From Actinomycetota bacterium (GTDB taxonomy: Bacteria > Actinomycetota > Thermoleophilia > Solirubrobacterales > Solirubrobacteraceae), in NCBI GenBank assembly GCA_019348575.1, contig JAHWJE010000001.1, forward strand, positions 1 to 29,623: 29,623 nt of DNA. The letters are read 5' to 3'. The notes under the pieces were generated by a model. The model did not search any database. It saw only the letters and a list, made by a program, of their open reading frames with translations, and was not told where the DNA came from. Position 1 is the first letter of the stretch. Every line of letters begins with the position of its first letter. A program made the translations under genes and the position numbers. This document shows, one piece after another, positions 1 through 6,611 of the stretch.

Positions 1-64
1 GAGCGCCGGCGATTCCAGCGGTGTTGCAGCCGACGTCGAGGACTCAGTTGCGGACATCAGCTGA
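1..64 (+). CDS. possible 3' end of a gene entering from the left
   Basis: An open frame enters at the left edge and ends at TGA 62-64. Its last 20 residues are acidic and small (Asp, Val, Ala, Ser). It would converge on the minus-strand coiled-coil frame with a 21-nt overlap. The opposite strand of the same bases reads VLDVGCNTAGIAGA, which looks like motif I of a class I methyltransferase, so the true coding strand is uncertain. Too little sequence is present to name a product. Confidence 0.2.
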   Translation, partial: SAGDSSGVAADVEDSVADIS

Positions 65-807
65 TCGCCCCGCCAGTTCGCGCTCGAGATCGTCCAACTC
101 GCGTTCCATAGCGTCTTGCAGGCGGTCGATCTCTTCACGGGCGGCGCGCAGGAGCCGCAGCGCCTGCTTGCGGCTGATCCGCTGCTCGACGTCGCGAGCC
201 TTGTCCTCGGCGTCGCGATCCTCGCGGCCGGGCTGCTCTGGCTGCGAACGCAGCGGCAGGTCCAGCGTGAGTCACCTCTCACGCAGGACGACGTCATCAG
301 CAACGGCTGGTAGGCGCGCGGCCCCCACGGGGGTAGGACAGCGGCATGCGCCGACCCGCCCTTGCCCTGCTCGCCCTGCTCGGCGTCCTCCTGCTCGCTG
401 CGCCCGTCCTTGCGTGCGAGATCGATGAACTCCTCGGTCACGAACCCCTCGCGCAGCAGCAGCGTGACGGAGCGCTCGCCGTAGCTGAGCTCGAACACGA
501 AGCGCTCGATCACGCGCCCGCGCTCGGGCCGGGCGAGGCCGGGGTCCAGCGTGAAGCGCTCGCCGCTGACGGCGCGCGTCACGGCCTCGAAGCCGTCGCG
601 TGCGCCGGGGCCGCCGAACGCCGTGCGGACCGCGACCTCGCGCCGCTGCGCCGGTCCGTCGGGCGAGAGCAGCGCCAGCGCGCGCTGCAGCGCCTTGAAG
701 GCGACCGCGACGCCGCCGGGTGAGCCCGGCCCGTGGTACTTCAGCATGTCCTCGAAGGAGTAGGCGATGGTCCGCCCGCGCTCCTGCAGCTCGATCGTCT
801 CGGTCAT
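1..807 (-). CDS. FmdE-like domain protein with lost 3' end (frame open to the window edge)
   Basis: It starts at ATG 807-805 after a good ribosome site (GAGGAG about 8 nt upstream). The first 132 residues look like a real folded protein. A YHGPGSPGG motif at residues 24-32, a DGFEAVTRA segment near 71-79 and a following strand-rich part are laid out like the FmdE family (formylmethanofuran dehydrogenase subunit E-like), whose usual motif is HGHxCPG. The cysteine is missing here. From residue 133 (about base 411) downwards the translation loses protein character, yet no stop occurs before base 1. That breakpoint coincides with the end of a signal-peptide sequence encoded on the opposite strand (346-417). 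I infer that the natural 3' end was removed by a rearrangement or assembly join. Family assignment is tentative. Confidence 0.4.
   Translation of the reverse strand, partial: MTETIELQERGRTIAYSFEDMLKYHGPGSPGGVAVAFKALQRALALLSPDGPAQRREVAVRTAFGGPGARDGFEAVTRAVSGERFTLDPGLARPERGRVIERFVFELSYGERSVTLLLREGFVTEEFIDLARKDGRSEQEDAEQGEQGKGGSAHAAVLPPWGPRAYQPLLMTSSCVRGDSRWTCRCVRSQSSPAARIATPRTRLATSSSGSAASRRCGSCAPPVKRSTACKTLWNASWTISSANWRGDQLMSATESSTSAATPLESPAL
44..265 (-). CDS. small charged coiled-coil protein, possible CTG start
   Basis: A minus-strand frame of about 73 codons encodes a Glu/Arg/Asp/Leu-rich helix typical of a coiled coil (for example DRLQDAMERELDDLEREL). It ends at TGA 46-44. No ATG, GTG or TTG lies in frame after the preceding stop before the helix begins. 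A CTG at 265-263 sits 5 to 8 nt after a purine-rich GAGAGGTGA, so CTG initiation is plausible, or the gene is a fragment. The product is unknown. The complementary plus-strand frame gives a hydrophobic peptide, which is the usual shadow of a charged helix, but I cannot exclude it. Confidence 0.35.
   Translation of the reverse strand: MDLPLRSQPEQPGREDRDAEDKARDVEQRISRKQALRLLRAAREEIDRLQDAMERELDDLERELAGRSADVRN
334..339 (+). promoter_or_regulatory. -10 box TAGGAC, leaderless spacing
   Basis: TAGGAC lies exactly 6 nt before ATG 346, the same geometry as at 1601-1606 before ATG 1613. It supports a genuine transcription and translation start for the truncated secreted protein at 346. Confidence 0.45.
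346..417 (+). pseudogene. orphan signal peptide of a truncated exported protein
   Basis: ATG 346 opens a classic signal peptide: Arg-Arg, a 15-residue Leu/Ala core, then APVLAC, which could be a signal peptidase I site or a weak lipobox with Cys24. A leaderless promoter precedes it. After codon 24 the frame continues to a stop at 721-723, but that part is only the antisense of the FmdE-like gene on the minus strand. The exported protein has therefore lost its body at about base 417. The identity of the lost protein cannot be told. Confidence 0.4.
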
Positions 808-1025
808 CGGGAGGCTCCTCTCGCCATGGCCCTGGGGGTCTCGGAGATCGGCAGGGGGCAGATCACACCTCCTCGGTACCCGGTCGCCCGCTGCGGACTC
901 CCGCCTGAGCTGCACGACCGGGCGCGGCGCCGAGCGGCTTCCGCCAAGCCCGCCTCGCCACTGAGCGGTCGGCAGCCGGCGCGCAACACGACCCTCGCCG
1001 CTCGCGATCCTGCGAGGCTTCGCCG

Positions 1026-1556
1026 ATGCGCCCTCTTCGGCGACGCGTCCTGGTTGCCCTGACCGCCCTGTGCGCCACGGCGCTCGCCGGCTGCGGGAAC
1101 GCGAGCGAGAAGAAGGTCCGCAGCCTCGCCGGCGAGGGATTCAGCGTGAAGATGCCCGGCGATCCCAAGCGCTCGACCCAGACGGTGCAGACGGCGGCCG
1201 GGCCGGTGCTCCTGACGGCGTACGTCACCGAGGGCGGCGAGGAGGGCTTCTCGATGAGCGTCGCCACGCTCCCCCGCGGCGTCGAGGGCGACCTCGACGG
1301 CGCCGTCCGGGGCGCGGCGGACAACGTCAGGGGGACGCCGAAGAACACCGTCAAGACGGCGTACCAGGGCTTTCCGGCGCGCGACACGCGGATCGTCGAG
1401 GCGCAGGACGAGAACGGCAACAAGGGCACCGTCTTCGCCCGCGTGATCCTCGCCGAGGGCAGGCTCTTCCAGCTGCAGTTCGTGCAGGAGGGCGCCGACG
1501 TGAAGCGGCCGCCGGCCGCATATCGGGCGTTCCTGGCGTCGCTGGAGATCCGGTGA
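1026..1556 (+). CDS. secreted lipoprotein, PsbP/LpqN-like fold suspected
   Basis: The 176-residue product begins with an Arg-rich n-region, a hydrophobic core and the lipobox LAGC with Cys23, so it should be lipid-anchored outside the membrane. The mature part is a single domain of about 150 residues with alternating strands. It opens with GFSVKMPGDP, has a central YQGFPARD strand and ends with a helix before the C-terminus, as in the widespread PsbP/Mog1-like lipoproteins. No catalytic motif is visible and the function is unknown. The start fits the local leaderless pattern: GAGGCT, a near match to TAGGCT, lies 6 nt before ATG. Bases 808-1025, shared with the divergent FmdE-like gene, hold no other gene that I can see. 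Confidence 0.75.
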   Translation: MRPLRRRVLVALTALCATALAGCGNASEKKVRSLAGEGFSVKMPGDPKRSTQTVQTAAGPVLLTAYVTEGGEEGFSMSVATLPRGVEGDLDGAVRGAADNVRGTPKNTVKTAYQGFPARDTRIVEAQDENGNKGTVFARVILAEGRLFQLQFVQEGADVKRPPAAYRAFLASLEIR

Positions 1557-1600
1557 GGGCGCGAACCGGAACTTTCACGAATCCGGGCCGCGCGACGGGG

Positions 1601-1606
1601 TAGGCC
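1601..1606 (+). promoter_or_regulatory. -10 box TAGGCC, leaderless spacing
   Basis: GGGGTAGGCC sits 6 nt before ATG 1613. There is no Shine-Dalgarno sequence between box and start, so the transcript probably begins at or next to the start codon. Confidence 0.5.
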
Positions 1607-1612
1607 AAGCGC

Positions 1613-2641
1613 ATGACAACTTCCGAGAACGCCAAGCTTGTTCAGTACCTCAACGAGGCTCACGCGACGGAGATGGCGCTCGTGCGCATCCTCCAGGAGC
1701 AGATCGCGATGACCCCGCGGGGGCGCTATCGCAGCGCTCTCGAGACCCACCTGCGCGAGACCCGCAGCCACGCCGACCGCGTCGCGAGCCGGCGCCGCGA
1801 GCTGCAGGGCGGCGGCAACCCGATCGCCGCGATCGTCGGCACCGCGCAGGACGTGATCGGCCAGGCGATCGCGCTCGCCAAGACGCCGCTGGACCTCCTG
1901 CGCGGCTCCGGCGGCGAGGAGAAGGTGCTCAAGAACGCCAAGGACGCCTGCGCCACCGAGGCGCTCGAGATCGCGACGTACATCGCGCTCGAGGAGCTCG
2001 CGCGCGCCGTCGACGACAAGCGCACCGCCGAGCTCGCGGCGTCGATCCGCGACGACGAGGAGGCGATGCTCGAGCGCATCCAGCGCGAGCTGCCGGCGCT
2101 GACGAGGGCGGTCGTGGCCGCCGACATCGAGGGCCGCGGCTCGTATGACATCAGCGAGACCGGCGCCGCCGAGACCGTCCGTGACGTCGCCGAGGACACC
2201 GAGGAGATCGCGCGCAGCACCGCCGAGGACGCCAAGCGCACGGCCACGCGGCAGGCGCGCCGGGTGCCCGGCGAGGTGCAGGTCGAGGGCGCCGTGAAGG
2301 GTGCCGTCGCCTCCGAGGAGGATCTCCCGATTCCCGCCTACGACTCGCTGACCGCCGACGAGATCCTCGAGCGGCTGCCGCAGCTCTCGCAGGTCGACCT
2401 CGCCAAGGTCGAGGTCTACGAGCGCAAGGAGATCGGCCGCAGGACGGTGCTCGATCGGATCGCGTCGCTGCGCGGTGACGAGCCGTGGGCCGGCTATGAC
2501 GAGATGACCGCCCCGGAGGTCATCGAGCGGGTCCGTGACGGCGACGACGACCTCGCCGCAGCCGTGCGCGAGTACGAGCGCACGCACAAGGCGCGCACGA
2601 CCGTGCTGCGCGCCGCGGAGCGCGAGCTGTCACACGCATAG
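1613..2641 (+). CDS. DUF892 ferritin-like protein with C-terminal tandem repeats
   Basis: The 342-residue protein has three parts. Residues 1-170 form a helical DUF892 (YciF-like, ferritin-like) domain with Glu/His positions spread over four helices (HATEM near 18, ALETHLRETRSH near 42, TEALEIATYIALEE near 115, RDDEEAMLERI near 146). Residues 171-240 are a charged Asp/Glu/Ala linker. Residues 243-288 and 295-337 are two copies of a helical repeat of the form YDxLTAxEIxxR, then DLAxVxxYERxxKxRxTVL, then a basic helix. Related proteins are stress-induced in other bacteria; a role in oxidative or desiccation stress here is inference. It has its own promoter and is followed by a hairpin at 2663-2685. 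Confidence 0.85.
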   Translation: MTTSENAKLVQYLNEAHATEMALVRILQEQIAMTPRGRYRSALETHLRETRSHADRVASRRRELQGGGNPIAAIVGTAQDVIGQAIALAKTPLDLLRGSGGEEKVLKNAKDACATEALEIATYIALEELARAVDDKRTAELAASIRDDEEAMLERIQRELPALTRAVVAADIEGRGSYDISETGAAETVRDVAEDTEEIARSTAEDAKRTATRQARRVPGEVQVEGAVKGAVASEEDLPIPAYDSLTADEILERLPQLSQVDLAKVEVYERKEIGRRTVLDRIASLRGDEPWAGYDEMTAPEVIERVRDGDDDLAAAVREYERTHKARTTVLRAAERELSHA

Positions 2642-2662
2642 CGGCCGCGTACCTGCCGCCCG

Positions 2663-2685
2663 GGGGAGGCCCGCGCGGCCTCCCC
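2663..2685 (+). terminator. hairpin terminator after the DUF892 gene
   Basis: The arms GGGGAGGCC (2663-2671) and GGCCTCCCC (2677-2685) are perfectly complementary with a 5-nt loop, 22 nt after the stop codon. There is no T tract, which is common in very GC-rich actinobacteria. Confidence 0.55.
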
Positions 2686-2779
2686 GCGGCGTGCGGGGGA
2701 GCTCACGTCTTGTCTTCCGACGCGTGCTTCATACTTCCCGCGAGGCCCGGGGAGCCGACGTTTCAGGGCCCTCGACGCC

Positions 2780-2785
2780 TAGGAT
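2780..2785 (+). promoter_or_regulatory. possible -10 box TAGGAT
   Basis: TAGGAT about 70 nt before the zinc-ribbon gene would give a 5' leader of roughly 64 nt. That gene also has a clear ribosome site, so it appears to be one of the leadered genes of the window. The -35 is not obvious. Confidence 0.3.
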
Positions 2786-2855
2786 GGCAGGGGACGCGGG
2801 CGGCTGGGTGGCCGGCTCGGGTGGTCGAGCACAAATCGCGAACGAGGGGGAGCGG

Positions 2856-3242
2856 ATGACGACGCAGTCAGCAACGCTGGTGCGCTGTGAACGCTGTCGC
2901 GCGGTGATCAGCAGCGCCGAGGCGACCGACATGATCCGCCACGGGGTTCCGTGCGGGGTCTGTGGCGGCACGCTTTCGCTGTTGGGGTGTGAGCAGCGCC
3001 GTCCCGACGGCGCCGGGGCTCGACCTTCTGCGGAGCGCCGCCTGCTCGGCGTTCTGCGCGACGCCGGCGGGCGACCGGTGGGACTGCATGCGCTGGCCCA
3101 GGCCGGCATCGACGATCCCGCCAACGCGATCTACGAGCTCGAGCGTGCCGGGCACCGCATCGAACGTGAGTACGCCGACGTCAGCACCGGCCGGCGCCGG
3201 CTGCTCGGCTATCGGCTGCGCTCGGCGCGCACGATCACGTAA
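2856..3242 (+). CDS. zinc-ribbon plus winged-helix protein, putative DNA-binding regulator
   Basis: The start ATG 2856 follows GAGGGGGA at a spacing of 4 to 5 nt; longer upstream frames are not needed. The 128-residue product has a treble-cysteine or zinc-ribbon module with Cys11, Cys14, Cys33 and Cys36 (CERC and CGVC). A helical segment follows in which AERRLLGVLRDAGG and GLHALAQAG are spaced like the helices of a winged helix, then a basic strand pair (RRRLLGYRL) that would be the wing. A transcriptional or nucleic-acid-binding role is inferred from this architecture; no named family was recognised. Its end overlaps the end of the convergent minus-strand gene by 8 nt, so neither has room for a separate terminator. 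Confidence 0.7.
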   Translation: MTTQSATLVRCERCRAVISSAEATDMIRHGVPCGVCGGTLSLLGCEQRRPDGAGARPSAERRLLGVLRDAGGRPVGLHALAQAGIDDPANAIYELERAGHRIEREYADVSTGRRRLLGYRLRSARTIT

Positions 3243-3480
3243 GCGTCTCCCAACCCAGCAGCTCGCGCAGGCTGCGCTGCAGCTCGTCCCATGCCGCCTG
3301 CAGCTCCCTGCGCGCGGCGTCGAGGATCTCCGGCGGCGCGGGCTCGGGCGCCCAGCGGTTCTTGATCGGCTCGGTTGCGACCAGCGCCATCAGCTCCTGG
3401 CTCGCGGTGCGCACGCGCTCGTGCGCGCGCCGCAGCTGCCGGCGCTCCTCGTCTGTCAGCTCCTGCGGCGTGCGCGCCAT
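3235..3480 (-). CDS. small helical hypothetical protein
   Basis: An 81-residue, strongly charged protein from ATG 3480. It is nearly all helix: TPQELTDEERRQLRRAHE, then a loop with NRWAPEPAPPEI, then a second amphipathic helix with several Trp and Leu residues. No membrane segment or signal is present and I do not recognise a family. Codon third positions are strongly G/C, as in neighbouring genes, which supports it being real. A longer frame from 3547 is in a different register and looks like a shadow. Bases 3481-3611 upstream contain no other gene that I can see. Confidence 0.6.
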   Translation of the reverse strand: MARTPQELTDEERRQLRRAHERVRTASQELMALVATEPIKNRWAPEPAPPEILDAARRELQAAWDELQRSLRELLGWETLT

Positions 3481-3611
3481 CGGCGGCCATCATGCCAACT
3501 ATCGTTGCGCCGCCGACTGGACCACGTGCGCAAGCTCGGGTCGTCACGAACGTTGCGGCTGCGTGTCGGGCGAAGGCGCTGGCCGCGCTCGGCTCCGGCG
3601 GTGCTGGACCC

Positions 3612-4394
3612 CTACCGTCTTGCGATCGCGGCCAGCACGCCTTCGGCGATCCGCGCCGGCCGCGCGCCGATCCCCGTCACGCTGGAGACGTCGCCGCGCG
3701 GATCGACCTCGAGCACCTTCGCGCCGGCGTCGACCGGCACCCCGTCGTGGACGAGGCCGCGCAGGATCCCGTCCAGCGGCGCGCGCAGCTGCTCGTCGCC
3801 GATCTCGCCGACGAGCTCGCCCGCGGATACGCGCCGGCCGATCTGCGCCTGGGTGCGCATCACGCCCGCGACCGGCGCGTAGACGAACCGCTCGCGCGCA
3901 TGCCCGTCGAAGTCGCGCGGCTCGCCGCCGAGCGGCCGCGTCGGCCCGGCTTCGATCACGGCGCCGAGCTCGTCGCCCCACTGCGTCTCGACCGCGAGGT
4001 CGGTCGTCTCCCCTGCGACGAAGTTCGGCCCGAGGCCGATCGTCAGCGGCGCGAGCCCGCGCTGCAGCTCGGGCTGCGCGCGCTTTCGCATGCGCGCATC
4101 GACGAGCACGGCGGGCTCGACGGCGGCGAGCACGTCGCCGAAGGGCGCCGTCGTCAGCAGCACCTCGTGGCCGCCGGCGGACGCGCTCAGCCGTGCGACG
4201 ACGTCGACCCGCCGGCCGCAGACGCCCGCGAGCTCGCAGGCGCCGTCGAAGATCGCGTCGGCGAACGCCATCCCGCGCCGCGGCGCCGCGGGCAGCGCGA
4301 CGTCGTGGATCACGACGACGTGCCCGCTGCGCAGCAGCAGATGCGCGACGGCAGACCCGACGTCGCCGCTGCCCCTGATCAGCACGCGCGCCAC
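3612..4394 (-). CDS. yqeB: YqeB/EF2563-family molybdenum hydroxylase maturation protein
   Basis: The 260-residue protein begins with a Rossmann-like strand (VLIRGSGDVGSAVAHLLLRSG) and contains the family hallmarks IGLGPNFVAGET, VETQWGDELG, a YAPVAGV segment, LRGLVHDGVPV, and VDPRGD near the C-terminus. This family, named for selenium-dependent molybdenum hydroxylase systems, is thought to help mature hydroxylases such as xanthine dehydrogenase. I chose GTG 4394 because TACCGT lies 6 nt upstream and because the conserved strand begins just after it; an upstream start at 4442 would overlap the ATP-grasp gene. moeA is two genes upstream on the same strand. No hydroxylase structural gene is in the window, so the client enzyme and any selenium dependence are unknown. 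Confidence 0.85.
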   Translation of the reverse strand: MARVLIRGSGDVGSAVAHLLLRSGHVVVIHDVALPAAPRRGMAFADAIFDGACELAGVCGRRVDVVARLSASAGGHEVLLTTAPFGDVLAAVEPAVLVDARMRKRAQPELQRGLAPLTIGLGPNFVAGETTDLAVETQWGDELGAVIEAGPTRPLGGEPRDFDGHARERFVYAPVAGVMRTQAQIGRRVSAGELVGEIGDEQLRAPLDGILRGLVHDGVPVDAGAKVLEVDPRGDVSSVTGIGARPARIAEGVLAAIARR

Positions 4395-4400
4395 GGCAGG

Positions 4401-4406
4401 ACGGTA
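4401..4406 (-). promoter_or_regulatory. -10 box TACCGT, leaderless spacing
   Basis: On the minus strand TACCGT lies 6 nt before GTG 4394. It could give yqeB its own transcript besides read-through from moeA and the ATP-grasp gene. Confidence 0.4.
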
Positions 4407-4410
4407 GCCG

Positions 4411-5283
4411 TCAGCGCTCCGCCAGGCGCCCGACGACGGCACGTGCGAGCAGCTGCGCCGAGCCGGGCGCGTAGTCGAGAAACAGCGACGGCTCGATCAG
4501 CTCGAGCTCGAGCACCGACGCGGTGCCGGAGTCGTCGCGCAGCACGTCGACGCGCGCGTACAGCGGGCGCCCGAAGCGCTGCTCGACGAGGGCGTGGACC
4601 CGGCGGCCCAGCGCGACCGCGTCGGGGGCCGGGCAGGCGGGACTCATCTGCTCGGCGCGAAACAGGCCATCCGGCGGCGGGCGGTCCAGCGCGAGCAGCG
4701 GCCCCTTGCGCATCGCATGCGACAGCGTGCCGTCGAGGAACACGAGCGCGGTCTCGGCCTCCGGGCCGTCGACCGCCTCGCAGTAGGGCTGCAGCAGCAC
4801 GCCCTGCCCGGCCGCGTGCAGCGCGGCGAGGTGCGCGCGCGCAGCGTCGTGGCGCGCGCCGTCGAAGACGGCGGCGCCGCGCGAGCCGGCCGCGACGGAG
4901 GGCTTGAGGACGAAGCGCCCGGCCGGCGGGCGCAACGGCGCGCCGGGCGGGAGGTATTCGCTGCGAATCGTCTCCAGGCCCGCCTGCGCCAGGTCCGACA
5001 GGTAGCGCTTGTCGGCGTTCCACGCGACGATCCCGGGCGTGTTGAGCAGCCGTGCGCCGAGGCTCTGCGTCCAGGCGCGAAAGCGCGCCAGCATGAGCGT
5101 GTAGTCCCAGGTCGAGCGCAGCACGACGAGGTCGTAGCCCGCCCAGCCGCCGGCCGGCTGCTCCGTCCAGACCTCCGGCTCGGCGCGCACGCCGAGCTCG
5201 CGCAGCGCATCGAGCAGCAGCCGCCCTTCGCCGTCGAGCTGCCGGTGCTCGGCGCAGGTCGCGATCGCCACGCGGTCGGGCAC
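4411..5283 (-). CDS. ATP-grasp ligase, DcsG/RimK-like
   Basis: The 290-residue protein has the three ATP-grasp parts. The N-terminal alpha/beta part contains LVVLRSTWDY near residue 53. The ATP-lid carries FVLKPSVAAGSRGA near 123, whose Lys should bind phosphates. The catalytic core ends with the metal-binding strand LELELIEPSLFLDYA near 256. The overall form and the EPSLFL signature match ATP-grasp enzymes related to O-ureido-serine cyclo-ligase (DcsG) and glutathione-synthetase-like ligases, which join a carboxylate to an amine or similar nucleophile through an acyl phosphate. The substrate cannot be predicted. It starts at GTG 5283, 24 nt after moeA stops, which suggests co-transcription; a link to cofactor synthesis is only contextual. 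Confidence 0.8.
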   Translation of the reverse strand: MPDRVAIATCAEHRQLDGEGRLLLDALRELGVRAEPEVWTEQPAGGWAGYDLVVLRSTWDYTLMLARFRAWTQSLGARLLNTPGIVAWNADKRYLSDLAQAGLETIRSEYLPPGAPLRPPAGRFVLKPSVAAGSRGAAVFDGARHDAARAHLAALHAAGQGVLLQPYCEAVDGPEAETALVFLDGTLSHAMRKGPLLALDRPPPDGLFRAEQMSPACPAPDAVALGRRVHALVEQRFGRPLYARVDVLRDDSGTASVLELELIEPSLFLDYAPGSAQLLARAVVGRLAER

Positions 5284-5307
5284 GTCAGGGGGCGGCTCGC
5301 GCGACCA

Positions 5308-6522
5308 CTACCCGACGAACTCGATGTCGACGGGCTCGCCGGCGCGCAGGACCTCGCAGTCCTCCGGGACGAGCGCGAGCACGGGCACGCCGAGCATCGA
5401 GGTGAGGATGTGCGAGCGCTGGTCGCCGTTGGGTGTCACATGCCAGCCGTCGTCGTGCATCTTGGCGCTGCAGCGGATCACCGAGGTGCGGCCGATCGTG
5501 CCCTCGAGATCGGTCTCGGCGACGCCGCGCGCGGTGTGCAGGGTGAGGTCGCGGCCGAGCATGCCGTAGATCGCGGGCACGAGCAGCACGCGAAACGCCG
5601 TCAGCGCGGACGCCGGGTTGCCGGGCAGGGCGAACGCGAGCGTGCCGTCGGCCCCGACGTAGAGGCAGACCTGGCCACCGGGCTTGAGGCTCACCCGGCA
5701 GAAGATCTGCTTGGCGCCGAGCTGCTCGAGCGCCGGCCGGACGTGGTCGTGCGGGCCGACCGAGACGCCGCCGACGGTGGCGACGATGTCGGCGCCCTGC
5801 ATCGCCGTCGCGAGCGTCGCGACCGTCGCCTCGCGGTCGTCTCCGACGCGCACGCTTGACACGATCTCGGCGCCGGCAGCGTGCGCGGCGGCGGTCAGCG
5901 CAGGCGCGTTGGCATCGCGGATCTGACCCGGCTCGAGCTCCGGTCCCGGCGACACGAGCTCGTCACCCGTGCTGACGAGCGCGATCCGCGGCCGGCGGAC
6001 GACGACCGGCCGGGCGATGTTCACCGCTGCGAGGGCGCCGATCTCGGCCGACCCCAGCAGCGTCCCCGCGTGCAGGATCGTCTCTCCTGCGCGGATGTCC
6101 TCGCCGGCGTAGCGCACGTCGGTGCCCGCGCCGACCTCCTCGTGGACGACCACCGCGCCGTCGTCGACCTCGGCGAGCTCCTGGCGCACCACGGCGTCGG
6201 CACCCTCGGGCATGACGGCGCCGGTCGAGACGCGGATCGCCGTGCCGTGCTCGACGGGCGCCTGCGCGAGCGTGCCTGCGCGCGCCTCGCCGACGATCTT
6301 CAGCGCGACCGGCGCATCCGCTGTGTCGCTCGCGATCACGGCGAAGCCGTCCATCCCCGACGAGTGAAACGGCGGCAGGTCGGTCGGCGCGACGGCGTCC
6401 TGCGCCAGCACGCGCCCCAGCGCGTCGGCGAGCGCGATCTGCTCGCCCTCGAGGCGCGAGAGCTGCTCCAGCACGAGGCGCCTGGCGTCCTGGATCGAGA
6501 TCCGCTTGGCTTCGGCGTGCAC
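5308..6522 (-). CDS. moeA: molybdopterin molybdenumtransferase MoeA
   Basis: MoeA inserts molybdate into adenylylated molybdopterin in the cytoplasm, the last common step of molybdenum cofactor synthesis. The 404-residue length is normal. Visible signatures are PFHSSGMDGF (51-60), STGAVMPEGADAVV near 99, the STGDEL loop of the MoCF-binding domain followed by IRDANAPAL, GGVSVGPHDHV near 254, and LPGNPASA near 303; the C-terminal barrel domain IV is complete. The start is GTG 6522, with TACCTT 7 nt upstream. It heads a minus-strand group with an ATP-grasp ligase and YqeB, which is consistent with maturation of a molybdenum hydroxylase. Confidence 0.96.
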   Translation of the reverse strand: MHAEAKRISIQDARRLVLEQLSRLEGEQIALADALGRVLAQDAVAPTDLPPFHSSGMDGFAVIASDTADAPVALKIVGEARAGTLAQAPVEHGTAIRVSTGAVMPEGADAVVRQELAEVDDGAVVVHEEVGAGTDVRYAGEDIRAGETILHAGTLLGSAEIGALAAVNIARPVVVRRPRIALVSTGDELVSPGPELEPGQIRDANAPALTAAAHAAGAEIVSSVRVGDDREATVATLATAMQGADIVATVGGVSVGPHDHVRPALEQLGAKQIFCRVSLKPGGQVCLYVGADGTLAFALPGNPASALTAFRVLLVPAIYGMLGRDLTLHTARGVAETDLEGTIGRTSVIRCSAKMHDDGWHVTPNGDQRSHILTSMLGVPVLALVPEDCEVLRAGEPVDIEFVG

Positions 6523-6529
6523 CGACCGG

Positions 6530-6535
6530 AAGGTA
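6530..6535 (-). promoter_or_regulatory. -10 box TACCTT, leaderless spacing, moeA
   Basis: TACCTT on the minus strand is 7 nt before GTG 6522. No Shine-Dalgarno sequence is present, so moeA is probably leaderless. Confidence 0.45.
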
Positions 6536-6585
6536 TCGAAGCGCTGCCCCCGGCCCGCGTGCGCGCGCGCGCAAGCGATCTGGGG

Positions 6586-6611
6586 TATCCGGCAGAATGA
6601 ACGGCAGATGA
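6586..6611 (+). promoter_or_regulatory. -10 box plus four-codon mini-ORF before the ART-like gene
   Basis: TATCCG (6586-6591) lies 5 nt before an ATG at 6597 that opens the four-codon frame MNGR. Its TGA (6609-6611) overlaps ATG 6608 of the next gene in an ATGA junction. A leaderless mini-ORF feeding translation into the ART-like gene by re-initiation would fit. Alternatively the ART-like gene simply has a leader of about 10 nt. Confidence 0.35.

Noticed and set aside
116..313. plus-strand frame with a hydrophobic stretch
   Set aside because: The hydrophobic run is what the reverse complement of a Glu/Asp/Arg coiled coil gives; kept only as an alternative in the entry for 44-265.
863..2587. 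574-codon minus-strand frame opposite the DUF892 gene
   Set aside because: It is the Leu/Arg/Asp-rich antisense of a convincing plus-strand gene; it crosses two real genes and has no recognisable domain.
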